NCBI RefSeq assembly: GCF_000208865.1 | Contig: NC_018396.1 | Span: 3,219,101 to 3,283,100, forward strand | Direction: 5' to 3' | From: Neospora caninum Liverpool | Lineage: Eukaryota > Apicomplexa > Conoidasida > Eucoccidiorida > Sarcocystidae | DNA: 64,000 bases | In this document: piece after piece, positions 37,401 through 50,300 of the stretch | Position numbering within the stretch: position 1 is the first letter of the stretch | Layout: each line of letters begins with the position of its first letter | The notes under the pieces: generated by a model | What the model saw: only the letters and a program-made list of their open reading frames with translations | The model's database searches: none | Told to the model about the DNA's origin: nothing | Program-made: the position numbers and the translations under genes

Positions 37401-40400
37401 AAAGAGCACGGAGCGATACAGACCAAGGACTTCTTGGCGTGTGATATACTGTTTACACGCCTGTCTCCCTTGGCAGTAAAAGACAACATCTGCAGTTGCC
37501 TTCCCTAGAGCGTCAAGCAGCTGAAAATCGAACTTTGGAAGGGACGGTAGGAGATCGGGAAAAAACTTTGCTCGTTTGTTTTCGGGTCCCGTTCTTGTTT
37601 ACAGGCCATGCAACCTGACGTGGAAGAATCGAAAATGACGGAGACGCGGGCGCGCGCGTACGTGAGCGGCTTTCTTGAATACCTGGACGCCTTGCGGTCC
37701 GAGAGGACGAGTTGGTCATCCTTTTTGAATTACAAGGGCTTCGTGGAGACTGCGGAGCTGTACAAAGAGACAGTAGGCTCCTACAGCTTCGAAGAGCTGG
37801 AACGTCAGATCAAGGCGGAACCGATCACTGACCTCAGTGCGTTAGAACAGATGCGAGCGATGATGGATCCCTCGCTTGGGCACATCATTCCTCCGAAAAA
37901 GGACGAAGGCACAACCCAGGTCTTCCGGAGGATTTGGGACAACATGGGAGAGCTCTCGAGTGGTGTTCGCCACAAAGTGCGCAAGGCGCTGAAGCAGCTG
38001 AAGAGCCGGATGATCAGCATTTTTGGCAGCACGAGCATCCCTAAGGCGATCAGGTACGGAGCTCTAAGCGCAGGGACAGTGGTTGGGAATCGCATAGCCG
38101 CATGCACTGGAAGCCGACATTTACAAGGGCGCCAGCCCTCTGTTGTTGTTGCGGGAGCGATGGCCCCTCGCATGCCTGGTTGTTGCGTGTGCGGCTACTC
38201 TTACATTATGCTGCCGTTGCGTGTATCGAGCAAAGACAGACATGGATGACTTCCCCCCTTCTCCCCCGTGTTACTACCCTTTCTGCTTCTCTATTCAGGC
38301 CATTTAACGTGATGAACAGCAGCCAATTCTTCGGCGCATTGGAGCACGCAGAATTCCGAGCCTTTCCCGATACAAAGGCCCCACCAGAAGATATCCTGAG
38401 GGCCTCTGACTTGACCATCTTTGGAAGGGTGCTTCTCACTCTCGAGGCAACGCCACTTTATCTTGACAACCCGAAGCAGATGGCTGACGTCGTCATGCAA
38501 ATGCGCGCGATCCCGTTTTATTCTCTGGAATGCCAAGGTAAAGGGGAGAGTGTTATATGAAGCAGGAGTGGAAACGAGGGTGGCCATGCGGTACCGTTGG
38601 TCGACGAAATCATCGACGCCTGGAGCTGCGTGTTTTATCGTGAACATATTTGCACCTTTTGCCGGTTGGTGGCAGTGTCCTTAGCCCCCTCACGGTGTTT
38701 TTCTGCGGAAAAACCTGACTGATTACCTAGATCCCGAATATGACTCCAATTACGAGAGACAGCCAACCCTTTTTTGGGGCTGCCGTACACCGCCGCACTT
38801 GGTCTGCTCTGATCCAGGAAATGTTTCCCAGAGGGTGGCGGGTCCAAAGGAAGAAGTCAACGAAAATCTCTGCGATTCGTGTGTGCGTTCAGAACTGTTT
38901 CGCGAGATCAAAGAAACCGTGGGGCAGATGTCTCATGAAGACCTGAAAGTCGCGGTGGGCTGGATGCTGACCTTCAACATCGGCAAGGGTCTGACGGGCA
39001 GCACCGTGGCGCTCGGGCTCCTGGCCCTAGCAGGCGTCCGCTTCACAAACAGTCAAATCACTCACCAGGATAAAATCGGGATTCTCACGGCGCTCGATGC
39101 TGACACCCTTCGCTTCATCAAAAAGATACTTCTCATGCCCATGGTGTTCAGACACATGGCGTCACTCACTGACGGAGAAGCGATGAGCCTCCTCCGCTTT
39201 GGTAAGTAACAGAGACATCTCGAGACAACACAGAAGAACAGAGGCTCCGACAGATAATTCTTCGGAGTGCTGTAGGTCAGCCTCTCCTTGGGGCATTCGA
39301 CGATGACGTAAGGTGAAGAGACTGGTTGACTTTCTTGGCGAATCAGGTGGATGGGATTTCCAACCTGTATCGGAGACAGTAGTCCTTGCTCTGATGATGC
39401 CTCGCATAGATGCTGGTCTTTTTTTCCCTCAGTTCCTAAGGCCACCTTGCTGGTCGCGTACCCGGCAGCTACCCGGTATTTGCCATTGTCGGAGCCAGTT
39501 ATCGTGGTGGACGCAATCGACAAACTCGTTGATTCAAAGGCCATAGACGTGGTGCAAGCACAGTTGGGCCAGGTCGCCCTGCTCCCAGGAGAGTCAAATC
39601 ATGAAGCAGTTTGCCGAGTCATGATCACTAGAATCGGACAGGAGTTGGAGGTGTCCGCCGAAGACGCCATGAAATTCTGGACGCGCTCACAAATGTTCTT
39701 TGACAAGCGTCTTCCAGCGGCCTGCATCCTGCTGATTCATCTGCGAGCCATGCGCGAGCAAAACATTCAGCAGACGACTGTGACTGCCCTTATTGACACA
39801 CTGTACTACAATGGCACGCCAGTGAACGACTACCTTGCTTTCATCTCAAAGAAAGGAGCGAATGAGCTTGAACGCCATAGGCAAATTGACCGAATCGGGT
39901 CTCTTTTAACAATTGTGTATGTGGCTGTCGTGAGCGGCTCCCTTCAAGTGGATGCGAGCTTTGTGGGCTACAGCGACGAGACAAAGATTTTAACTTTCCA
40001 TTCACGAAGAAGCTTTCGTGGAGCTGAGGTCTCGCTTCTTAACGCCTGCGTACAGGCTACCGCACATATCATGGGCTCTCCGAAAGAAAAACCCGAAATT
40101 TTCCAAGTTTCCCGTAAGCTTCGATGCGCGAGCCTGGCAGCGAAACACGACGTGTGTATAATTTCTTGATCTGTCAGTATGTGCTTTTCGCGTGACACTT
40201 TCTCACCGATCTACGGGCAGCGCGCCCCTCGAAGATGTGAATTGTGTGCATTGTGTTTGTTCTCAGTGAGCAGCTACCTTGTAGGTGAGTGGTTCCGTTT
40301 CGTGGAGCCGAAACGCCTCGAAGCGTATGCGGAGGCATACCGCGCTGCAGGTGGCTTCCAGAACATCAGTCGAGAGACCCTGAAAAATATCAGCACGGTC

Positions 40401-41549
40401 TACGTCTACTACGATATTGGAGACTACTTCTTTTCGATGCGACAGCGATCCCCCTATCCTGTGAAAGAGATAGTGAAGCAAGCGAGCTTGAACATGATTA
40501 CGGACGATGCGACGCTTGACGACTTCGGAGCGGCAATGGTCGCAGTTGATATGAGCGAACGGATTAAACAGGCAAAGATCAAATGCTACGAAGACGCCCT
40601 CAAAGACTACGCGGAATACGTTGGCAAGAGCCGCATCGCCCAGGAAATGATGAAGCTTGACTGCGTGCATAATTATCTCATTGACCTCGGTTCTCTCGGC
40701 TACTCTGCCTCTTCTATCACTTCCCAACAAAAGGATCAAATCATTGCAGTTCTAGATAAAGGTAAGCTTTGCATTAGCGTAGCAGGTTTGTTCTTACAAG
40801 TGGTAGTGTATGGAACCGGAAGAGATTTAAACTGTGTTTTTCTCTGCCGTTTTTATCCCCTTCAGCTTTTGCGGCGAAATGCGAAGAAATGTACACGGCT
40901 CTTATTGGATCAAACCCCGACATCCAGAAGCTGAAGCAGCAGGCGTGGGCCTTTGCCACGCTGCCCCACATCTCTTTGAATAACGCCTCGCGTTTGGCAA
41001 CAGTCGGCAATATGTTACATACGCTCATTACGGAAATCACCGCAGGGACTCCTTGGGCCGATGTTGCAGACGGAATCGCGAAGGAGAGGACCAACGTGCT
41101 GTGGGAGCGCGTGGGCGACGTATCCCAGAGAACTCAGATATATACAGCGGTTGATCGCCCTTATCTGTTCAATCCGTTTGCCGTCACTCTGGACTTCCTG
41201 ATCTACGTGAAAACGAGTAAGTTAACCTTGAGTAATGCTAGATGACGCATTACTCAAATTCATCTGATGTGGGAAGCTACGCCACTTTCCGCCGCAGTCA
41301 GAATGAAGGGAGAATAGTGCTTAACGAAGGGAGAATAGTGCTTGGCAGTCCACCCAGGACCCAAATGCCCGCAATGCCTGTTTTTTGTTTACAGACAGAG
41401 CTCAAAGTTTTCGGTTACCGAAGATACTCCTAATGAAAAGAGCCGCTGTTCTGAAGGAACTTCCTTTCAGGAAGAAGACGACCCCACCGGGTATGGCGGA
41501 CTATAAGCACAGAGCAGCGGCATTCAAGGATGCCTTCTTTGCGCCCTAA
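31488..41549 (+). CDS. RON3: Rhoptry neck protein RON3-like, 2002 residues, 21 exons
   Basis: Secreted rhoptry protein; Plasmodium RON3 reaches the vacuole membrane and supports export and nutrient uptake. Exons: 31488-31653, 31924-32052, 32338-32487, 32603-32788, 32973-33658, 33871-33915, 34037-34087, 34244-34604, 35066-35581, 35722-35771, 35897-35978, 36132-36155, 36437-36672, 36862-37347, 37605-38053, 38299-38537, 38731-39201, 39433-40113, 40267-40761, 40866-41216, 41395-41549. Every junction is GT-AG and keeps phase through to the TAA. A signal peptide covers about residues 1-33 (VLFLFALIFLHHVTV). Hydrophobic, probably membrane-inserting segments lie near 286-327, 1360-1388 and 1597-1612; the rest looks helical, with scattered Cys. 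The RON3 name rests on size, signal peptide, hydrophobic pattern and the GAP45 neighbourhood, which matches my recollection of adjacent T. gondii locus numbers. RON2/Clag-type proteins were the main alternative. Confidence 0.78.
41305..41343 (+). repeat. 21-bp tandem repeat in the last RON3 intron
   Basis: GAAGGGAGAATAGTGCTT occurs at 41305 and again at 41326 with an AAC spacer. It lies between exons 20 and 21. Confidence 0.9.
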
Positions 41550-42797
41550 CGAAGAACGATATTTGCTTACACGGAAGGCTCAAGGTCATTCCGAACGTGG
41601 TGCATGAACCTCGGAAATAATTTTACCCTCAGTACATCGTAGGCCGTGCGTGAGTTCTGGTCTCTTCGTCGCAGTTCTCTGCATGCGGTATGCCCTATAA
41701 AATCTATTTTCCTGTTTCTTGGAACTCGCATTTACATATATGCGAATTTGACTGTCGTCAATAGTGGACTCGAGGAATCATCCAGTTGTCCTGTTGGGTT
41801 TTCCCCGCACCCACGAACAAATGCTCAGTACTGTACAAACATAATAACTTTTTACATGGAGGAATATTTGCTGTCCTTTGCACATGGTATCGAGTCCGCA
41901 CGGGGCTTGCCACCGTGCATCGGACGGGGAGAATGCTTGACTGATTAGCAACAATGGCGCAACTCTGCCGTTTCGGAACCGGTCTGCTTACTATCCCTTG
42001 CCTGCATAGCTCGCCCAAACATAGATTGGCCTTCTCCCTGGGACAGATGCTAGTCTGTGAACTGGGTCCTAGTTGTGTAGCACATGCTTCCACGTGGTCA
42101 CCGTTTGCCGACCGGTCTGTCGTATGCAACACTTCCCGTGGCCTTGCAAAAGGAATCCCCGTACTTTTCACCATCGCATACCCCATAAAAAACCGACACA
42201 AGAAATATACTGTACCAGTTCACTCTCCGATACAATTTCAAGTGTCGCTTGCGAACTGAACCGCTGTGGCAAATCTAACAGTGTAGCGACAAAACTGACG
42301 AAGCCTCTCTGGCGTACTATTTGTTTCTAGTCTCGCCAGGTTCGCCGGTGTGTCTTGATCTCTTACCACACGAATCAGAACAGCCGTGACGGCGGAAGTA
42401 CATTGGTGTACGTAACGCGCGATGCGGCACGGCACCTTTTGCGCTTGCCTCCTGCTGACAGGAGAAAGGCCGGCTTAAGACAGCTTACTGTAGCTGAACA
42501 CCTTGTGAAAAAATCGCATCCACTCCGCGGGTGCACCGGTGATAGCAACGCTGTTTCCGCTCCCTCGAGCCTTTCTGCTTTTAGCGAGCAAAAGTCAAGC
42601 ATGAGAATAGTCGATCGTCCACGTGGCTTAAATCGTTGTCCTACATGGGTAAAAAGGGATCCGAGCTCATCAGTTTCACGTGTAGCTACAATGGGACCCC
42701 GAAAGCTATCCTGGAGGATAAGTAAGTACACCTAGTTTACGCGGTGCGACACCGGCCTAACCCGAAGCACGAAAATTTTGCTTCACGTCGGAGAATC
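41550..42797. other. Spacer between RON3 and coiled-coil gene
   Basis: 1.2 kb between tandem plus-strand genes; should hold the RON3 3' UTR and the promoter of the next gene. No coding exon or repeat recognised. Confidence 0.5.
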
Positions 42798-44925
42798 ATG
42801 GACCCAGAGATTTCTACATCAAGCAGGACTTTAGTCGAGAACTCGACGAGCAGCCGTAGATGTCGGCTGGATCGCCTTGAGAAAAGACTGAACGCCCTCA
42901 ACGACAGAATGAAAACTGTTCTTTTTCGGCACGATGCTAAGCAAACAAGAGACCTCACGCCGACAGCCGCTCACACTGATGATCCAGCGGTTGTCGAAGC
43001 AGAAAGCGGTGAGGTGATAATACACTTTTTTCAGCAACACTCTCAATATGCAAGCGCCGGGCAGTTGCGGAGACATTACGGACACTGCTTAATAACCGGA
43101 AGGCGGAGTCTTCGCATGACTATAACTCGGGCACCGTTCTGTCAATCTCAACCATGGACACCGAAGAGGAGCTCTCCTTTCTGATGCAGAATCTTGAGCG
43201 ACAGAAATGGCAGTAAGGAATCGCCCATTCGTGATCAGAGGTTCGCAGGACTTGTGGACAATTGTATTTCAGCAAGAAAAAACTAGCGATCAATTTGGAG
43301 GCAGAACTGACGGTCAGTGCCAAATGCTTGAGAAAGCCGTAAAATGGTGGCGACACGGTAACACCCCTGCAGAGACTTGATACAGCGAGGAGCCGTCTTG
43401 AAACAGCAGAGCTTGAGTTCCAGAGGGTGCTGTCAAACCTGGACACTGTAAATGTAGAAAACGTACAGGTAACCCTTTGGAACACGCTTCCGCGATTTTT
43501 CATTTCTTGAACACGCCATGTCACGGATCCCCTAAGCTTCGCAAGGAAGTTGAGCGAGTACAGCCACAATGCTAAGCTGGGCGTTGCGAGGTGTAGGGAG
43601 GTCCGGTCCAGCGTCCTCAGGGCTGCTTTAACTCTCTGGGCCGCATTGATTAAATGCGGCGACGGCTACCGAAGAATCTATCGATTTTAGCGATACTCCT
43701 TTTCCGTGACGGACTTGGCACAAAAAGCAGGACTTCTTTCTTGAGCGTGATAGGCACATTTAGACGTTTTTCTGGACTGCAGTTTCTTTTTCTTTCTTGG
43801 GGGCACACCCGCCTGTCCATCACTCTCGTCTAAGATCACACCACTAAACATACTTCTAATCGAGCGACGGCTCTCATTCGCGAACCTTGACGTCTATCTG
43901 CGAGCGGGCGCTTGACAGGAGACTGGAACAGCCTAGCGCTCCGCTGACGGTCCACCGGGCTAATTGAAATGACGTATCAGTCACACTGGACGTCAGCTGC
44001 CATGCTGGACCACATCTTGCGATGAAGCCGCGAAACTGGTGAAACACCGTTCCTGAGGTGACCTGGCGCGTTCCTCTACCATTAACCTCAATGATACACA
44101 AATCTCTGAATAATGGATAGTATGCAGTGTAACACGGGAGCAGGACGCTGGCAAGGCAGACAGTTCAGCATTTCTTTTGTTTTTGGCTCCAGATAATCGA
44201 GGATCTCCCGGACAGAGTAATTCGAGATGTAGGGCATGCACCGGACAGTCTGTTTCTAAAACCTGCGCGACTGCCTGGAATTGAAGCCCCTGCAGGATCT
44301 ATCCAGTCGCACAACGCCTTTTTAACTGAACAAGGAGGCCCAAGACATGCGGTAAGTAACGTGCACACGTTCTCCTTCTGTGCATCAGCATCTGTGATCT
44401 TTGCCCAGTGAAAACTAAATCTTTCCACAGGCGGGAGAGGAAGAAACCTATCACCAGAAATGTTACACGTGGGCGACAGAGTGGGCCGACGGGCTTACCC
44501 ACCCTTGCTTGACAAAACCCTTCATTTACACCACAGCACGCAGCTTAAGTTTGACGCACGTTGGAACGGTTCCACATCTTGAGGAAGTACACTTCCTTGC
44601 CCTTTCGATAATATACGATTTCCGAACAGACACATCAACTCCCACTGTCAGCGGCAACTGCACAGGTGGTTGGACTTGTCCCCCGCAAAAAAAGGCGGAA
44701 ACCTGTCTAAACCAACGGGAACGAGCCGGAGCTCACGTACCTCCGGCGGTCAGCGGGAAAGCCAGCTGTGTCAACCTTCAATATCCCAAATGCGATGCCG
44801 GGCCAAACGTCACATACAGACAGCTCGACTCCGTGCCGGCATTCACAAAACGAAGACGTCTTGTGTGTGCAGGTCGGGGTGGCAGTTCGCAGAACGCCAA
44901 CACAAACACAGCTGTCTGCGACTAA
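42798..44925 (+). CDS. Unrecognised coiled-coil protein (gene model uncertain)
   Basis: I do not recognise the family. Exons 42798-43008, 43035-43212, 43273-43312 and 43373-43468 join in phase and encode a charged coiled-coil segment (RLDRLEKRLNALNDRMK, EEELSFLMQNLERQKW, RLDTARSRLETAELEFQRVL). Two continuations are possible. One is an exon at 43537-43575 ending in TAA (187 residues). The other skips it to 44193-44351 and 44431-44925, both flanked by good AG/GT signals and in phase, giving 392 residues with a Cys-rich C-terminus. The ATG at 42798 has G at +4. The donor of exon 3 is GTCAGT and intron 1 is only 26 bases, unusually short. The gene converges with the acyltransferase gene on the other strand. 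Confidence 0.5.
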
Positions 44926-46751
44926 CCTAGTAGCTGCTTTCTTACTCACATTTCCACTCCTGTACGACTCCCGTTTGAAGGCAGGCTGAAGACATGAGAA
45001 GGGGCTGGCGGCTGGCCAACCGTCGACGAGATACTGTGACTTGAAAGTAGTTTTCCGACACACCGACCCGCCGATACCAGTAGTTCCAAGACTCCGTGGT
45101 TGAGTTTCCACCACACGTAGACATCGATGTCTGCATCTTTCCCACTGGCAGATTTCTGAAGATCAACCAGCACACTCTTCAGACACCACCCTGCAAACGC
45201 ACAAAGCGCCTCATGAAATCTATTCTGTCTTCCAGCATAGGCCTTGCCTCTCCATCAGCGTTTGCACGATTTCGCGACGCACGCTGACGGAGCCAATCCA
45301 CCATGTCGGGCACGGGCCAGCAATCCTGTAGTGACAGAACACATATCACTGACGAAACCAGCTACGAAAACTGCCCATATCGTCGGTGTGTGTGAGGCTT
45401 CCGGGTCGCTCAAAACACTGCCTCTCTGCCCCGCTGCACGGGAACGTGCACGAAACGAAGCCTCATAAGCACTGCTCGAGAGATGCATGGAAGAAAAATT
45501 CCCAGCAACCACACAGAAAGGTGTCGCCCGTCCTTCGCCGCTCATTCGCGTTGTTTGAGAGAACCCAGATGGAGTTGCCTATACGTATGTATCTCTGCAC
45601 ATGCAAACGAAAGAACGCGATGTCCGAAAGGGCCAAAGCACCATCTTGTACCAACACGGTGCATGCTTTTTGAGGGAGATGAGGAAGCTTGCTGAAACAC
45701 CACAACGCATTAGCATGAACGAAAATAGAAGAAAGCGAGCAAGTCCAGCACGTGTGAGGCCTTACTGCGGTGTAAGCGGGTTCCGTTTCTTTAACTCTTC
45801 CCACATGCGATTCCGCACCTAGCAGGAAAAACACAAAAGACGGAAAGAACATCCGGCAAATCACCAAATGCACGGATCAAGGGCGGCGCGTAACTGAATT
45901 CAAAAATCATTTCATGGATGTACAAGCATTGTGCATATTTTTTTTTCGCTCAAGTAAGCAATGAAATGCACATACATGCATATGGATGTACGGGACACTG
46001 AATTGACCAGTGGGTTCCTGTGAATGAGCTGTGGCGGTCCGAAATCCGTCGTTTCCGTGGATTAGCAGAAGTAACTCATTCGCGATCTTTTTGGCAGAAT
46101 GTTCACGAGCCTGAGGACACGAACTCTGGACTGGCGCTTCCAGGGTGAGCATTCTCACGCAGAGTTTCGAGATTGATAAAATTCTGCTTCTCGCTACGAT
46201 TGTTCGCTGTCGAAGACCCACACACGGATCTGCCAGCACAGATTTTGTAGATCCACACATCTCTCGAGCTAGGAAAACCCGTGTGTGATGGATGCTAGGG
46301 GAAGTAACTAACCCACTAAGAGGAAGAAATGCATCTGGCAAGTTAGTCGCCAAACATTGAGACAGCAGTGGTATAGATTTCGACTACGCTCGGCACTCCG
46401 CTGGAGTGACAACCACTACATCAATGACTTGGAGACAGTCGTGATACTGGAAGCAGGACTCCAGCACACGACGGGCGGGAAGGACAGCCACCTGAGAAGA
46501 TATGGACGCCACGCCTCCGACGGGTGCCTCAGGTGTGGGAATCATAGCTCCGAGAAAGGGATCGGGAGAAGGCGTTCCAGAAAGGCGAAAAGGCACTGAA
46601 CAGTCTCCCCAGCAACATGGACGCGATGGGTGTCAACCAGACGATACATGTATACATACAGGACGTCGGATACCCCCTGCAGTGCCTGCTAGGACGCGCA
46701 TACACAAATATCTATATCGTAAACAGGATTATCCTGTACACAGCACGCGTT
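44926..46751. other. Convergent spacer (coiled-coil gene / acyltransferase)
   Basis: 1.8 kb expected to hold 3' UTRs. An open minus-strand stretch at 46384-46596 would encode an alternative C-terminus of the acyltransferase if the GTAAGA donor at 46805 were used, but the joined frame stops soon. Nothing else recognised. Confidence 0.45.
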
Positions 46752-47296
46752 CTATAAGTGGAGCTTTGTGTGTGAAACTGATCGTTCTGCCTGGACAGAT
46801 CTTACGATGTCGGCGAAGGCGTTTGCACGTTCCTCGTCTGTCTGAAATTTCTCTGCAGGAGGAGGGTCGATGGGTTCTAGCCAGTACACATCGAGGGTAG
46901 ATAGCCCGGGCTGAATGCGCCATCGCAAAGCAGTTAAACACACATAGCACCACGCGTCTACTGCTCCGCATACGCATACCCACCTGATTCACCTATGCTT
47001 CTAGTGTGTGCCAGATTTAGCGGACATCTGGCATCTCGCATGCCACGGAACACTTTCTTAAATCGCCTGCTCTCAGACTTACAGATGAAAGCGTGAGAAC
47101 CATCCAGTCGAAGGAGGGCAGCATGTCGAAACCGAGGTCGATGTAACTGCTGCGGTACACGAGGACGACGGGCTGCACCCGGCAAAACAACGAGAATCCG
47201 CCGCGGCGGAACTGAAGCAAACCCCGCCCATTTGTAGTTGTCCCTGAGGTTTGCACGCCGAAACAACACAGCAGAAGCGTTTTCTCTGTGTAACTG

Positions 47297-47331
<35 letters not shown>

Positions 47332-50300
47332 TGTATATAGGCATACATATATGTATATGTATAGGTGTATGTGTCCGATTCTTTTGTGTATCTGCTGACA
47401 GAGAAGAGAGCAGCGGAACACTCCCCCCGCGTTCTCGTTTGTTGCACACCTCAGCGCCTACGTCCGGGTTCCTCAACGACCTTAAGTCCTTCGTCCAAGT
47501 GGTGAAATTCGACTTCCGTCCTCCCTACTCTCCTCTCTATCTCCCCCCACGTCCACCCAGCGAGACTGACAGAGACACAAACGCAGACACAGATCTTCAT
47601 GCGCAACTCGTTCTCCGCATCCACATCCCTATGCAGCTATATGTACATATGTATATATATATATATATATATACATTTGTATGCATGTGTGTGTAGAGAG
47701 GGAGTCGATTCTAGATTGTATGGGCTCAGCGTTCTCTTTTCTGTGCGTTTCGCTGTAGCTACCACGGACGCACCTTCAGGGAAGATGACGAGGGGATTTT
47801 TCTCGGGATCCTTGCAGCATTCCAACTGCCTCTTTCGGATTTTTTCCAGCGCCAATCGCCTGAGCCACGCACACATTCCCTGCCCGCGGGAAAACCTCAA
47901 CTTCCGGACACACGTCGACACGGATGACCAGCGAAGAGGCGCACACTTCACAGCGACGGGTTGCGGTCGCTTTAGGGATTGGCACAAAAACACGGCGTGT
48001 ATGGTGAGGGCGAAAATAAAGGAAAACAAGAGGGAAACTTGCCTGTCTTGTGCGCTCTCTCGGTCGACGTAGATGCACTCGAGGCTGTTTGCGGCGATCC
48101 CAATGAAGGGTGCCGCCGAGAGAGATTTCTGCAGGTGCAAAAACACAGTGCGCATCTGATACAAGAAAGGGGGCGGAACGCGAATCTGCACCACCAGCCG
48201 CTGCCCTGGAAAGGAATGCCAGAAAGGGGCTCATCTCCCCTTGCCTGCGCGACCGCACGGGTGCTCCAACTCTGTGAGGTTCCCACGAGGAAAGCGTGGA
48301 TAGGGAAGAACCGGGTTCGCAGTCTTGTGTGAACAGCGACTGGAATCATACTTTTGTCGTCTCTGCGCACCTCCGCCTCTCTCTGCGGAAACGCCCGCTT
48401 CGTCCCCCGACGCCACGAGTCGGTGCTACACCTCAAAACGGCATTACACAAAAAAACAGGTATCAGGAGGGAGGGCGCTTCCGAGGTTGAAGAAACTCAC
48501 CTTCGCGACGAACGCAGCGCAGCATGCGCGGATGAAGTACGGAATGTCCTGGAACACGTCCGACACACAGAAGGGCGGAAATAAAAGGCCGAATAGCCGG
48601 GAAAAAGGCCACATGATAGGTGCACATAACCCCCTCTCCACTCGGTCCTTGCTCTCATAACCCACATCATCACGCCCGTCCAGCGACGCAGAGACGTGCG
48701 AGCATGCACAAGAGCCGGCGTTGCGTGCGCCAGGGGCTGACTCTCCATGGAGCTGCATGCGAGTTGGCAAAACACAGGTCGATCTGTGCGGATGGGACAG
48801 CTCGGGAAACGACAGGCAGAATCCGGCTGCGGAGTCTCCGTTTCCGGCGTGGGTGTGTCGAGAGAGAAAGAGGCAAGCCGAGTTGACCTACAAGACAGGA
48901 AACGTGATTGGAGACGAGAATGCGTGGTTGGTCTATCGGCCTCTTCGTCGGGTCTTGTCTGCTCCCGAGGTACACCTCCTGGATCCTGTAGACGCCTGCC
49001 AAGCAACCAGGCAGAGGACAAGAAACACAGGGAAGCATGTGCTGTCAGACGAGGACGTAAATGATCTTCCTCGGTCTAGCTGCGCACATCTACACTACAC
49101 ATTCTGCACGTACAATACACACATACACTTTTCAGAGGCTCCACAGCGATACATACAAATATATATATATATATATATATAGGCGCGAAACCAGAGGCGT
49201 TGAGGGTCTCCGATACCCTTTGTCTTCCTGTTCGTCGACGGTCTATGAGCAAGGTGGAACGGCAGAAAACCCGTCAAAGACCGGTCGCTCGAAACTCACC
49301 CATGACGCAGAAAAGGAATCGGCAGTGCAGATGAGCGACATAGCCGATGAGTTTCCTGAGAAACCGACAAAGATGACGACAGCACCGAGAGCAGGCCTCC
49401 CTGCAGACGCGTGCACCCTAAGTGAAAATACCCTTTTTCACGCACATAACTATGCACGTCTTTATGGATAAGTATGCCTTTAAGTCATTGCAGATACAGA
49501 CACATGCACATATGAATGTGTGTGGTTCCGATCGAGAACCACGTGGATGCACGCTCAGACACCAGATCTATCCGTCTGGGTGGATGTGTGGCACATAGAA
49601 TGTGTACGAACGTATCGCTTGCATTTACATTTGCAAATAGAGTGCAAAAACGTCATGGAATTCATAGAGAAACGCCTTCACTACTTGTTCAGCAGTCTAT
49701 CTCGCAGCTCCTCTTCAAGCTCTTCCTCACCGAACAAGTCGCTCCCGAGCCGGGGCAGTGTCACCACCGGCTCCAAGAAACCGAAACAAAAGCCCTGAAG
49801 AGGACAGGTCAGAAGGAGAAGTTCGACACATTTTCTCTTCGAAGGTAAGGGCTGCCAGCTGGCGAATGTGATGTGCAAAGAGCAGTCTCTCCGAAGACAC
49901 GAAAACGCAAGGGGCAGAGGGAGTTAAGAAACCGTCTGAAGATTGATCTAGAAGGCGGTTCAGCTCGGCGTGGTACACGCGCAAAAACTCGCCAGAGCAA
50001 CGCTCTCTGCCAACGGCCGAAATCGGGCAGACTCCGCAAGGCGAAGATCCAGCTTTCTTCTACAGCAAACGCGACTTACAACCCGTTACGCCATTGCTGA
50101 TGAGGAGAGAGAAGGCGACGATCATTCGCCAGGGAAGCTGTGAGGGTTTCAGCACAAAGTGAGAGAACTCCACCATTCCTGCACTGCACATTCTTTTAAA
50201 ATGCCACACCGCTGAAGTCAGAGATTTTGAGACAACAGCACGCCTCTAGCAATCCATATACATCTATGTACACACATATCTGTGAAGCCGCACCTGCAGA

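Noticed and set aside
31488..41549. First impression that the large plus-strand gene is RON2 or a Clag/RhopH1 protein
   Set aside because: No segment resembles the AMA1-binding loop of RON2, and the neighbour GAP45 fits the RON3 locus I recall. Kept as the main alternative.
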